Under the pieces are notes generated by a model. The model was not told the origin of the DNA. It was given only the letters and a program-made list of their open reading frames with translations, and ran no database searches. Both the position numbers and the translations under genes were made by a program. Positions 9,784-18,579 of a stretch of DNA of 37,011 nt are shown piece by piece. Origin of the DNA: Spongiibacteraceae bacterium (lineage in GTDB: Bacteria > Pseudomonadota > Gammaproteobacteria > Pseudomonadales > Spongiibacteraceae); contig PAKT01000021.1 in NCBI GenBank assembly GCA_002710725.1, forward strand, positions 1 to 37,011, read 5' to 3'. Within the stretch, counting starts at the first letter, position 1. Every line of letters starts with the position of its first letter.

Positions 9784-9798
9784 GTATATCGGATATAC
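9784..9798. promoter_or_regulatory. Candidate operator: dyad GTATATC-G-GATATAC
   Basis: Perfect 7-bp arms with 1-nt centre, one base after the preceding dyad. Confidence 0.45.
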
Positions 9799-9927
9799 AG
9801 CGAAAATGGCGCTAAACTACCTGTATTATTAAACCTAGCGACGCCACCACCGTGCGAAGCTGCCGGAACAGAGGCGAAGGCCCGCGAACTCGATTGCACT
9901 CCATCCCCCGTCATCAGAGGATTCTCC

Positions 9928-10695
9928 ATGAGCGTTTCAACCAGCCCCACCACGCCCGCTATCGTTACCGGCGCCGCCTCCGGCATTGGCCAAGCCTGTG
10001 CCCAGGCGCTGGCAGAGGCGGGCCGCCCGGTGGCACTGTGGGATATCAGCGAGGGTGTTGTTGCCGTCGCAGAACAACTGCAAAAGACACATGGCGTTAA
10101 CTGTATTGGCATGGTTGTGGATGTGGCCGATGTCGAGGCCTTGCAGGCAGGCGTCGCACAAAGCCGCGCCGCACACGGGCCCATTGGCGCGCTGGTGCAC
10201 GCCGCCGGCGTCGCCGGTGTCGGCATGCTCGACCAGCTTGACCCGGCGCTGTGGGACAGCGTGCTCAATATCAATCTGCGGGCGGAAGTGTTTCTGGCCC
10301 AGGCTCTGCGAGGCGATATGAAAAGCCTGCCCGGCTCGGCGATTGTCGGTATCGCTTCGATCAACGCCACGCTGGGCAATGCCATGAACCCGAGCTACAG
10401 CGCCTCCAAGGGCGGCATGCTGGCCCTTAACCGGGCGCTGGCTGACGATCTGGGTCGCGACGGTATTCGCATCAACAGCGTTTCGCCCGGCCAGATTCTC
10501 ACGCCCATGATTCAGCAGGCGGTGGACAACGCACCCGGCCTGAAAGAAGAGTTCGAGCGCCGCATTCTGCTGGGCCGCATCGGCGACCCGATGGAGATCG
10601 GCAAGGCGGTGCGCTTTCTCCTGTCCGATGAAGCGAGCTACATCACCGCCACCGAACTGGTGGTCGACGGCGGCAATATTTCCTCTCAGCGTTAG
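9928..10695 (+). CDS. SDR family NAD(P)-dependent oxidoreductase
   Basis: 255 aa; 'VTGAASGIGQACAQAL' nucleotide-binding motif, 'YSASKGGMLALNRALADDL' catalytic YxxxK, 'ATELVVDGG' C-terminus. Confidence 0.95.
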   Translation: MSVSTSPTTPAIVTGAASGIGQACAQALAEAGRPVALWDISEGVVAVAEQLQKTHGVNCIGMVVDVADVEALQAGVAQSRAAHGPIGALVHAAGVAGVGMLDQLDPALWDSVLNINLRAEVFLAQALRGDMKSLPGSAIVGIASINATLGNAMNPSYSASKGGMLALNRALADDLGRDGIRINSVSPGQILTPMIQQAVDNAPGLKEEFERRILLGRIGDPMEIGKAVRFLLSDEASYITATELVVDGGNISSQR

Positions 10696-10760
10696 CGTTA
10701 TACCGCCCAAGCCTTTGGCATAATGGCGGCTTTGCACTGTTTAAAACTATCGAGGTTGCC

Positions 10761-11489
10761 ATGCGACAGTTTGTCCTGATCGTCACCGTTCTTCTGCTGG
10801 CTCTGGTGCTGTGGAGTCAGCTCAACGACTCGCCACTGGTGCCGCCCGAACCGCGGATTATCGCGGTGGAAGGTTACGGCGAGTTTGAAGTGCTGCCCGA
10901 CATTATTCGCCTGCATTTTAATGTGTCCAGCCTGCATGACAGCGACCCAGCCGTCGCCAAAACCGAGGTCGACCAGCACGCCAGCGCCGCCGTGCGCGCG
11001 CTGATGAAGCTTGGCGTCAAAGAAGAGGACATCACCTCGTCGGCGCTCAATGTCAGCATTCAGGAGGATTACAACCGCAACGACGGCAGCCGCACCCGTC
11101 GCCACCGGGTGCAGCGCAATGTTGAGGCCGTGCTGCGCGACACCAGCCTCTACAACAAGGCGCTGCAGGCACTGGTAGATAGCGGCGTCTCCGAAATCAG
11201 CCATATACAACCCGAGGTCTCCAACCTCGACGAGTTGAAACAGAAGGCACTGGCCGATGCCGCCCGCAAGGCGCGAGAGCAGGCGGATTTTCTGGCCGCC
11301 CAGTTTGATGCGGAAGTGGCGCGGGTTCACCAGATCGGGCGACAGGATATTCAGCGCCATTTCGGCATGCAGGAAATGATGGCCCGTGCGAGCAAAGATG
11401 GCGACGCTCCCGAGCCGCCCACCCACGATTTCAAACCCGCCAAAGTGAAGATCAGCTCAAATGTGTTTGTGGAGTTTGAGCTGGAGTGA
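10761..11489 (+). CDS. SIMPL (DUF541) domain-containing protein
   Basis: 242 aa; N-terminal TM, 'RIIAVEGYGEFEVLPDIIRLHFNV...' and 'ALADAARKAREQADFLAAQF' typical of SIMPL proteins. Confidence 0.85.
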   Translation: MRQFVLIVTVLLLALVLWSQLNDSPLVPPEPRIIAVEGYGEFEVLPDIIRLHFNVSSLHDSDPAVAKTEVDQHASAAVRALMKLGVKEEDITSSALNVSIQEDYNRNDGSRTRRHRVQRNVEAVLRDTSLYNKALQALVDSGVSEISHIQPEVSNLDELKQKALADAARKAREQADFLAAQFDAEVARVHQIGRQDIQRHFGMQEMMARASKDGDAPEPPTHDFKPAKVKISSNVFVEFELE

Positions 11490-11491
11490 GC

Positions 11492-11525
11492 TTGCCAAAG
11501 GTATAAAAAAGGTATATTTATAACT
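11492..11525 (+). promoter_or_regulatory. Putative promoter/operator of the brnA-like locus
   Basis: TTGCCA (11492-11497) followed by an AT-rich TATATTTATAA region; direct repeats GGTATA at 11500 and 11511, 11 bp apart. Confidence 0.4.
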
Positions 11526-11526
11526 C

Positions 11527-11608
11527 ATGGATGAGTTTGAATTCGACCCAGGGAAGAGTCGAGCCAACCGCGACAAGCCCTGCTTTATATGAAAGCCAAA
11601 GACTTTGA
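11527..11608 (+). pseudogene. Remnant of a BrnT-family toxin gene (N-terminal codons fused out of frame to apparent C-terminal codons)
   Basis: ATG at 11527 reads MDEFEFDPGKSRANRDK-PCFI*; another frame across the junction reads ...ALYESQRL* (stop 11606-11608), resembling BrnT N- and C-termini; the toxin core is absent. Confidence 0.65.
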
Positions 11609-11813
11609 CAAGAAATTCGACAGCGGCGATAACGACATCACCGCCGAACTCGACATGACTACGGCGCGCCGACAGCAACGGCGCGTCAATGTGGACTTCC
11701 CCGTGTGGATGATTGAAGCACTCGATCACGAAGCCGCCCGCCTGGGCGTCACCCGCCAGTCCATCATCAAGGTGTGGTTGGCGGAGCGACTTGAGCAAGC
11801 CGCTGACCGCTAA
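11589..11813 (+). CDS. BrnA-like ribbon-helix-helix (CopG-type) antitoxin, orphan
   Basis: 74 aa 'MKAKDFDKKFDSGDNDITAELDMTTARRQQRRVNVDFPVWMIEALDHEAARLGVTRQSIIKVWLAERLEQA'. Confidence 0.85.
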   Translation: MKAKDFDKKFDSGDNDITAELDMTTARRQQRRVNVDFPVWMIEALDHEAARLGVTRQSIIKVWLAERLEQAADR

Positions 11814-11818
11814 GGTTC

Positions 11819-12688
11819 TCAAGCCAACTTCTTCAAATCCGTCGCAAAAAACCGGTGCCAGATGCTGCGCTCTTCTTCCGGCGACTGCTTCCAGCCATAA
11901 ATGGCGGGCTTTTCCTTTTCTATCACCAACGAATCGAAGATCAACCAGTCGTAGATGGCCAGCAGATTGCACAGGTTGCTGCCGGAATTCTTGCCGCGGG
12001 CGTGGTGGTGGTGATGCTGGGTCGGGAAGGTCAGGATGTGGCACAGCCCGACCATGGTCTTGCGCACCCAGGCCCAGCGGTGGTTGAGAAAATAGAGGTC
12101 GTAATTCCAGTTCACATGGTTGTGGGCGGCCCACAGCCCCTTGAACACCGTGCCCACCAGAAATACTTCGGTCAGGCCTAAATAGACACAGAAAAACTGA
12201 AACCAGTAGTTGGGCATTATAAACCACCACAGCCAGTGTTCGACAAAAGTCTGGGTCACCGTGAGCTGGCCTTTGCCGTCGTTGCCGCCAGACAGGTGGT
12301 GGGGCCGATGGCCCATCTTGAACAGGGTCTGCAGGCGCTGCGCGTTCTTGCTTTTGGGTCGCCGAGCGTGGGCAAACCAGTGGCCGGCGCCGTGCAGCAA
12401 CTCTTCCAGCGCTATGTAGGCCAGCAAAACCCACCAGAAATTTGCCGCGGCAAACTCGCTCAATGCCCCCTGCCATTGAGGTACCAGCAAACCGCCAATA
12501 AAGGCCGTGGCCAGCACCAGCGCCGGGCGTTGCACCGCCACCATCGCCGCACCGGTCAACAGCGCCATATTCCAGTCTTCCCGGGTTTTGCGGCCGTCAC
12601 GGGTGCGGCCCGCCAACACCTCCCAGAGCATGGCAAACAGGATGAAAACAATCACCAGATGTTCGGGTTTGATGGTTATATCGGGCAT
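11819..12688 (-). CDS. Sterol desaturase / fatty acid hydroxylase superfamily protein
   Basis: 289 aa membrane protein with histidine boxes HGAGH, HRPHH, HHHHH. Confidence 0.8.
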   Translation of the reverse strand: MPDITIKPEHLVIVFILFAMLWEVLAGRTRDGRKTREDWNMALLTGAAMVAVQRPALVLATAFIGGLLVPQWQGALSEFAAANFWWVLLAYIALEELLHGAGHWFAHARRPKSKNAQRLQTLFKMGHRPHHLSGGNDGKGQLTVTQTFVEHWLWWFIMPNYWFQFFCVYLGLTEVFLVGTVFKGLWAAHNHVNWNYDLYFLNHRWAWVRKTMVGLCHILTFPTQHHHHHARGKNSGSNLCNLLAIYDWLIFDSLVIEKEKPAIYGWKQSPEEERSIWHRFFATDLKKLA

Positions 12689-12768
12689 GTCGCACCTCCA
12701 GTGGCAGTGTTGCCAGCCTAGCGCAGCCGTGATATTTGTAAATTGAATGTTTTATATGTTTATTATCC

Positions 12769-13674
12769 ATGAACCTGAACTTACGCTCCATCGACCTGAA
12801 TCTGCTGACTGTATTCGACAGCCTGATGGACACCGGCAAGCTGTCGGCGACCGCAGTCGCCCTCGGCATGAGTCAGCCCGCGGTCAGCGCCGCCCTGCAG
12901 CGACTGCGTCTTACCTTCGACGATGCGCTGTTTATTCGCCAGCGCAGCGGCATGCAGCCGACACCGCGCGCACGGCAGCTGCAAGGGGATATCCACGAGG
13001 CTCTGCAGCTGGTGCGCCGCGCCGTGACCGCCGCGCCGACCTTTGATCCCGCCAACGCCGACCGCCATTTCACCCTGATCGGCGAGGTCATGTTCGAAAG
13101 CATGGTGCTGGGTCAGCTCCTGAACCAGCTCGCCGACAGCGCCCCCGGCCTGCGCGTCGACTCCCTGCCGATTCAGCAGAACGAGCCCGTCAAAACCCTG
13201 GTGGATCTGACGGCCGATCTGCTGCTCGACTACGTCAACTACGATCACCCCCAGTTGCTACAGGCACCGGTCGGCACCGAAAAACTGGTAGTGCTGGCCG
13301 CAGCTGATCATCCACGCATCAAAACCGGTCTGACCATGAAAGACTACGTGGCAGAACCCCATGTCATTCTGTCCCGTCGCCACGGCAAGCAGACCTCGCT
13401 GGAATACGCCATCGGTCAGTCGAGTATGGAGCGGCAGATTCGGGCCAGCGTGCAGAGCTTTGCGTCCATGCCCATAGTGGTGGCGCAAACCCACTTTCTG
13501 GCCACCGTGCCCGAGCGCCTCGGCGCACTCTACGAGCAGGCCTATCCGGTGCGTTGCCACCCCTTCCCGCTGGCCATTGAGCCGATACCCCTGTATATGT
13601 ACTGGCCGCGCGTTCTCGACAGAGACCCGGGACATCGCTGGTTTCGTCAGCAGGTATCTGCGGTACTGGCCTGA
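12769..13674 (+). CDS. LysR family transcriptional regulator
   Basis: 301 aa; N-terminal wHTH 'DLNLLTVFDSLMDTGKLSATAVALGMSQPAVSAALQRLR'. Confidence 0.95.
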   Translation: MNLNLRSIDLNLLTVFDSLMDTGKLSATAVALGMSQPAVSAALQRLRLTFDDALFIRQRSGMQPTPRARQLQGDIHEALQLVRRAVTAAPTFDPANADRHFTLIGEVMFESMVLGQLLNQLADSAPGLRVDSLPIQQNEPVKTLVDLTADLLLDYVNYDHPQLLQAPVGTEKLVVLAAADHPRIKTGLTMKDYVAEPHVILSRRHGKQTSLEYAIGQSSMERQIRASVQSFASMPIVVAQTHFLATVPERLGALYEQAYPVRCHPFPLAIEPIPLYMYWPRVLDRDPGHRWFRQQVSAVLA

Positions 13675-13724
13675 TCCTTTATACTGCCCTTTTCGGTTTG
13701 AAGACTCTCGCTTAAGGAGCCCCC

Positions 13725-15290
13725 TTGGAACCCCTGGTGATACTGCTCGCCTTTTGTGCCGGCCTTGGCTTTCGGGCCCTCGGATATCCGCCCCTGCTGG
13801 GCTACCTGCTGGCCGGCTTTATCGCTCACGCCCTGGGTTTGGGGCAGGGCGAGGCGGTGGCCATCATCGCCGATCTGGGCATTACCCTGCTGTTGTTCAC
13901 CATCGGCCTGAAGTTGAACCTGCGCGAGCTGATTGCGCCCCAGGTGTGGGGCACCGCAAGCCTGCAAACCCTGCTGGTGGTACCGCTGACCTGGGGCATG
14001 CTCAGTGTGCTCGGTGCACTGTTGCCGGGGCTGGCCCTGTCCTCAGAAGCGGGCCTGACCCTGGCCTTTGCGCTGTCGTTTTCGAGCACGGTTTTTACCA
14101 CCAAAACGCTGGAGGACCGGGGCGAGGCACTTGCCCTGCACGCGGCCATCGCCATCGGCATTCTGGTGGTGCAGGACCTGTTAGCGGTCGGTTATCTGGC
14201 GGTAGCCTCCGGCAAATTTCCCACAGTTTACGCTCTCGGCCTGCTGGCGCTGCCGCTGCTGCGTCCGCTGCTGGGCCGCTTGCTGAGCTGGGTCGGACAC
14301 GGCGAATTGCTGGTGCTGTTTGGCTTTCTGGTCGCGCTAGGCGGTGCCGGCCTGTTTGAATCGGTAAACATGAAAGGCGATCTCGGCGCGCTGCTGATCG
14401 GGATGCTGCTCAACAGCCATGTCAAAAGCTCCGAACTCTATAAGAACCTATTGCAATTCAAAGACATATTTCTCATCGGCTTCTTTCTGCAAATTGGCTT
14501 TAATGGGCTTCCCGGCGGCGACATGCTGGTGGCGGCGCTGTTGCTGGGGGCGCTTGTTGTGATCCGGCCGATGGTTTATGTGGTGTTGCTGCTGTGGCTG
14601 CGACAACGGGCCCGGACGGCGATGCTGGTAGGTCTGTCGCTGGCAACCTACAGCGAGTTTGGCCTGATCGTCGCCCAGCTTGCTGCCCAAAGCGGCGCCA
14701 TAGAGACTCCCTGGGTAACCACCATCGCCCTGGCGCTGGCGCTTTCTTTTTTCATTGCGACACCGCTCAACAACCGGGCCCGGGAAATTTACGAGTATTT
14801 CGCGCCACTGTTGCAGGCCAATGAACGCGGCCCCGGCAGTACCGACACCGCCATTGCCAACCTGGGTGAGGGGGATATCGTCATCGTCGGCGCCGGCCGG
14901 GTTGGGGTAGGGGCCTACCGCTATCTGGTAGAGCGCTTTCCCGGCAATGTGGTCTGCATTGAGGAACGTGCCGACAAGGTCGCGGCCCTGCGGGCCGAGG
15001 GCATTAACTGTGTGCACGGCGACGGCAATGATCGGGATTTCTGGGAAAAGGCGAACCTGGCCGGGCGCAAGCTGATTCTGGTCAGCCTGACCAACCACAA
15101 GGAAAATATGTCGGTGGTTAAGTTTCTGAAAACACAGGATTTCAGCGGCGATCTGGCGGTCGTATCCCGCTACCCGGATGAGGAGCAGGAAATTCGCGAG
15201 GCGGGCTGTATCACCTTCAACCTCTACGCTGAGGCCGGCCACGGTTTTGCGGAACACGTTCTCACGCATACCGGGGCGCAGGCCGGCTAA
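13725..15290 (+). CDS. CPA2/KefC-type cation:proton antiporter with C-terminal RCK-N (TrkA-N) domain
   Basis: 521 aa; TTG start preceded by AAGGAG; 'GYPPLLGYLLAGF', 'LLLFTIGLKLNLREL', and 'VIVGAGRVGVGAYRYL...VVCIEERADKVAALRAEGINCVHGDGND'. Confidence 0.92.
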   Translation: MEPLVILLAFCAGLGFRALGYPPLLGYLLAGFIAHALGLGQGEAVAIIADLGITLLLFTIGLKLNLRELIAPQVWGTASLQTLLVVPLTWGMLSVLGALLPGLALSSEAGLTLAFALSFSSTVFTTKTLEDRGEALALHAAIAIGILVVQDLLAVGYLAVASGKFPTVYALGLLALPLLRPLLGRLLSWVGHGELLVLFGFLVALGGAGLFESVNMKGDLGALLIGMLLNSHVKSSELYKNLLQFKDIFLIGFFLQIGFNGLPGGDMLVAALLLGALVVIRPMVYVVLLLWLRQRARTAMLVGLSLATYSEFGLIVAQLAAQSGAIETPWVTTIALALALSFFIATPLNNRAREIYEYFAPLLQANERGPGSTDTAIANLGEGDIVIVGAGRVGVGAYRYLVERFPGNVVCIEERADKVAALRAEGINCVHGDGNDRDFWEKANLAGRKLILVSLTNHKENMSVVKFLKTQDFSGDLAVVSRYPDEEQEIREAGCITFNLYAEAGHGFAEHVLTHTGAQAG

Positions 15291-15430
15291 ACCACATAAA
15301 CAGCCACTCAGGGGCCTGCCCACAAAGGCCACAGCGCAGTTTTTTCGAGCTGAACTATACTGAATCCAGGACGCAACGATCCGATTCGACGACGTTGCAT
15401 AACGTTTCAGCTTCGACCCGCGCAGTGGAT

Positions 15431-15928
15431 ATGGCTCGCAGACAAAAAAACTCTGACCTGACAAGGCGCGAGCAGCGCAAAGTCCAGATTCTCCTGGCAG
15501 AGGATTCGCTGGGTGATGTCGTTCTGGTGCGCAAGGGCCTTGAAGCCATCAATATTCCCTTCGAGCTGACAGTGGTCAGCCACGGCGAAGAACTGCTGAG
15601 CTATCTGGTGAACGCCCTCGAGCTCGACGGCCAGAACAGCCTGCCCTTTCCGGATGTGGTGCTGATCGACCTCAACATGCCCAAGCTAGACGGTTTTAAG
15701 GCGCTGGAGCTGATATCGCAGCAGGAGGCCTGCAGCCAGCTGCCGCTGGTCGTGATCTCATCATCGTCAGCGTCCGAAGACGTCAGCCTGGCCTACGAGC
15801 TCGGCGCAGACGGTTTTATCGATAAAACCCTGGGGCCGGCGGGTTTTATTGAGCAACTGAAATTTATCGAGCACTACTGGTCGCGCGAAGGCAAGGTCAT
15901 TTACCCGGGCTCTACATCGCGGCACTGA
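15431..15928 (+). CDS. Single-domain response regulator (receiver only)
   Basis: 'ILLAEDSLGDVVLVRKGL', phospho-acceptor 'VVLIDLNMPKLDG', 'PLVVISSSS', 'GADGFIDKT'; start chosen at internal ATG 15431. Confidence 0.9.
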   Translation: MARRQKNSDLTRREQRKVQILLAEDSLGDVVLVRKGLEAINIPFELTVVSHGEELLSYLVNALELDGQNSLPFPDVVLIDLNMPKLDGFKALELISQQEACSQLPLVVISSSSASEDVSLAYELGADGFIDKTLGPAGFIEQLKFIEHYWSREGKVIYPGSTSRH

Positions 15929-16096
15929 CCCCCCATCAACGCCACGTTATATTGGGCACCCAAGGGCAGGCATGCGAAGTGCTTCGCTTCGTATCGACCA
16001 TATTTTTCGCCGGGCTTTCGCTGGTTATCGGCTTAGTGGGGGTCGCTTTATTCTGATCCTGCCGTTGATAAACCCAAAAAACACTTGCAACATAAA

Positions 16097-16112
16097 CTGT
16101 ATATAAATACAG
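16097..16112. promoter_or_regulatory. LexA (SOS) box
   Basis: CTGTATATAAATACAG matches CTGT-N8-ACAG, 31 nt upstream of the yebG-like start. Confidence 0.88.
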
Positions 16113-16143
16113 TTCACAAAACTGACCGACAAGAGGACGGATC

Positions 16144-16425
16144 ATGGCTGTTGTTGCCAAGTGGATGTGCGACCGGGATAACGCAATGTTTGATAGCAAA
16201 AAAGACGCCGATGCCTACGACAAAATGCTGGAGCTGGCGGAAAACCTAACCGAACTTCTGCACAAACACGTGCCCAGCGCCAACGAAAAAGAAGCCGAAG
16301 AATTCGGTATCCTGCTGGCCCGCAACAAGGAACTGCTGGTGCAGGCCTGCAAGGGCAAGGTGGAAGCACTGGAAGAGGTCAGCGCCGAACCCAGCAATGT
16401 CACCGCGCTTGCCGCTAACGGCTGA
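16144..16425 (+). CDS. yebG: YebG family SOS-regulated protein
   Basis: 93 aa 'MAVVAKWMCDRDNAMFDSKKDADAYDKMLELAENL...' resembling YebG 'MAVEVKYVV...FTSKKEADAYDKMLDTADLL'; LexA box upstream. Confidence 0.87.
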   Translation: MAVVAKWMCDRDNAMFDSKKDADAYDKMLELAENLTELLHKHVPSANEKEAEEFGILLARNKELLVQACKGKVEALEEVSAEPSNVTALAANG

Positions 16426-16465
16426 ACCGCCTTTCAACAAAACGCAGTGCCTGTAGCTGGCGGGT

Positions 16466-18259
16466 TTATTCCAACTCCCGCCGCTGCGACTGCTGCAGGG
16501 CCCACAGCGCCGCGTACTGCCCCCCCTGAATCAGCAGCTCGGTATGGGTGCCGCGCTCTGCCAGCCTGCCCTTGTCGAGCACAATGATTTCATCGGCATC
16601 GATGATGGTCGACAGACGGTGAGCAATCACCAGGCTCGTGTGATCGCTGGCAATGTCGCGCATGGCGTCAACTATACTGCGCTCCGAGCGACTGTCCAGT
16701 GACGAAGTGGCCTCATCAAACACCAGAATAGGGGGGCGTTTGAGGATGGTACGGGCAATGGCCACCCGCTGCCTTTCACCACCCGACAGTTTTAAGCCAC
16801 GTTCGCCGACGCGCGTATCGAGACCTTGCGGCAGGCTGTTGATAAAATGTTCCAGGTGAGCGGTGCGCACCGCCTCCCATACGTCGTCATCGCTCGCATC
16901 CACACGCCCATAGCGAATATTCTCGCCAATAGTCATATTGAACAGCACGCTGTCCTGGGGCACAACGCCAATAGCGGCACGCAAGGAGGCCTGACTCACT
17001 GAGCGAATATCCTGGCCGTCGATCAGGATGCGTCCGCCACAGACCTCGTAAAACCGAAACAGCAATTTGAACAGCGTGGACTTGCCCGCGCCACTGCTGC
17101 CAACAATCGCCAGTTTGCGGCGCGGCGCTACCGAAAAACTCAGGTTTTCAATGATCGGGCGCTCCGGGTCATAGTGAAAGCTGACCTGATCAAAGTCGAT
17201 ACGGCCCTCACTGACGACCAATTCAGCGGCATCGTCCGCATCCTGTATCGTTGGAACCTGCACGAGCAAAGCAAACAAGGCCTCAATATTAGCCATAGCG
17301 CCCTTCATTTCCCGGTAGACAAAACCGAGAAAATTGAGCGGCATGAAAATCTGCATCATAAAGGCGTTGATCAGCACAAAGTCGCCGAGCGTCATCTGCT
17401 CGGCCAGCACCTGCTGCGCCGCCAGGACCATCGCCGCGGTCATACTGGCGGCGATGATAAGGGCCTGACCGCCGTTCAGAGCAAACAGACTCAGGCGATT
17501 ACGGCGGCGCGCCGTTTCCCAGCTCGCCAGTTCCGAATCGTAGTGGCGCGCTTCAAAGCCTTCATTACCGAAGTATTTTACCGTTTCAAAATTCAGCAGA
17601 CTGTCCACGGCGCGGGTGCTGGTGCGCGACTCGGCCTCGTTGGCTTCGCGCACATAGCGGGTGCGCCATTCAGTGGCAAAAACCGAAAACGCCACATAAC
17701 AGCTCACCGCCAACAGCACGATCAGGGCAAACCAGATGTTGTAATTAACCCACAACAGAACCACCACCAGGCCAATCTCGATAAAGGTGGGTACGATATT
17801 GAAGACCATAAAACGCAGCAGGAAACTGATGCCGTTAGTGCCGCGCTCAATATCCCGCGACAGACCACCAGTGCGCCGGTTAAGGTGAAACTCCAGATCG
17901 AGCGCATGCAGATGCTGAAAGGCCTTCAGACCAATGCGTCGCATCGCCCGTTCCGTCACGCGTCCGAACAGCGTATCGCGCAACTCGCCGAACAGCACAT
18001 TGGCAAAGCGCACCGTGCCGTAGGCCAGCAACAGCCCCAGTGGCAGGGCGACCAGCATGGAGCTGGCCCGATCCAGATCATCCACCAGGTGTTTAAGAAT
18101 AAAAGGCAGGCCGACACTCGCGAGCTTGGCACCCACCAAACAGAGCAGGGCCAGCGCTATGCGGGAGCGGAATTCAAACAGGTAAGGCCAGAGCTGGCGC
18201 AACACGCGCCAATTGATATCGCGGGCGTTAACGTGTGTTTGCTGACTGCGCATGACCAC
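16466..18259 (-). CDS. Atm1/HMT-type ABC transporter (fused TMD-NBD exporter)
   Basis: 597 aa; Walker A 'GSSGAGKSTLFKLLFRFY', signature 'LSGGERQRVAIARTIL', Walker B 'ILVFDEATSSLDS', H-loop 'SLVIAHRLSTI'. Confidence 0.93.
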   Translation of the reverse strand: MVMRSQQTHVNARDINWRVLRQLWPYLFEFRSRIALALLCLVGAKLASVGLPFILKHLVDDLDRASSMLVALPLGLLLAYGTVRFANVLFGELRDTLFGRVTERAMRRIGLKAFQHLHALDLEFHLNRRTGGLSRDIERGTNGISFLLRFMVFNIVPTFIEIGLVVVLLWVNYNIWFALIVLLAVSCYVAFSVFATEWRTRYVREANEAESRTSTRAVDSLLNFETVKYFGNEGFEARHYDSELASWETARRRNRLSLFALNGGQALIIAASMTAAMVLAAQQVLAEQMTLGDFVLINAFMMQIFMPLNFLGFVYREMKGAMANIEALFALLVQVPTIQDADDAAELVVSEGRIDFDQVSFHYDPERPIIENLSFSVAPRRKLAIVGSSGAGKSTLFKLLFRFYEVCGGRILIDGQDIRSVSQASLRAAIGVVPQDSVLFNMTIGENIRYGRVDASDDDVWEAVRTAHLEHFINSLPQGLDTRVGERGLKLSGGERQRVAIARTILKRPPILVFDEATSSLDSRSERSIVDAMRDIASDHTSLVIAHRLSTIIDADEIIVLDKGRLAERGTHTELLIQGGQYAALWALQQSQRRELE

Positions 18260-18579
18260 TCTCTATAGAAGGATTGCGCAGTATACCTCTGATCCGGACA
18301 GGTACGAGGTTGGCTATACCCGGAACCGGATCACCCTTCCGCACTGATACGCCGTATTAGCTGATAGACCGCAGCTGGTGCACGCGCCTGGGCGATATTT
18401 GCCGCCGACAGCCTGTTTTACAGGTATAAATACACACAATGGGATAAAACACCCTGGACCCATACGCAGGATCTTGATTTGTTGATTCCACTCGGCGGAT
18501 GATAATTCTATAAGGCAATTCCGTGCTACCTGATAGAGCTTACTCAATGGAACACGAGTGACTTTCGAGGCCATAGCTT

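Noticed and set aside
15974-15987. Short inverted repeat GCGAAG-TG-CTTCGC after the response regulator
   Set aside because: Two-nt loop and no T-run; too short to call a terminator or operator
17174-18268. 364-aa plus-strand ORF opposite the ABC transporter
   Set aside because: His/Gln-rich shadow ORF typical of the antisense frame; no recognisable domain
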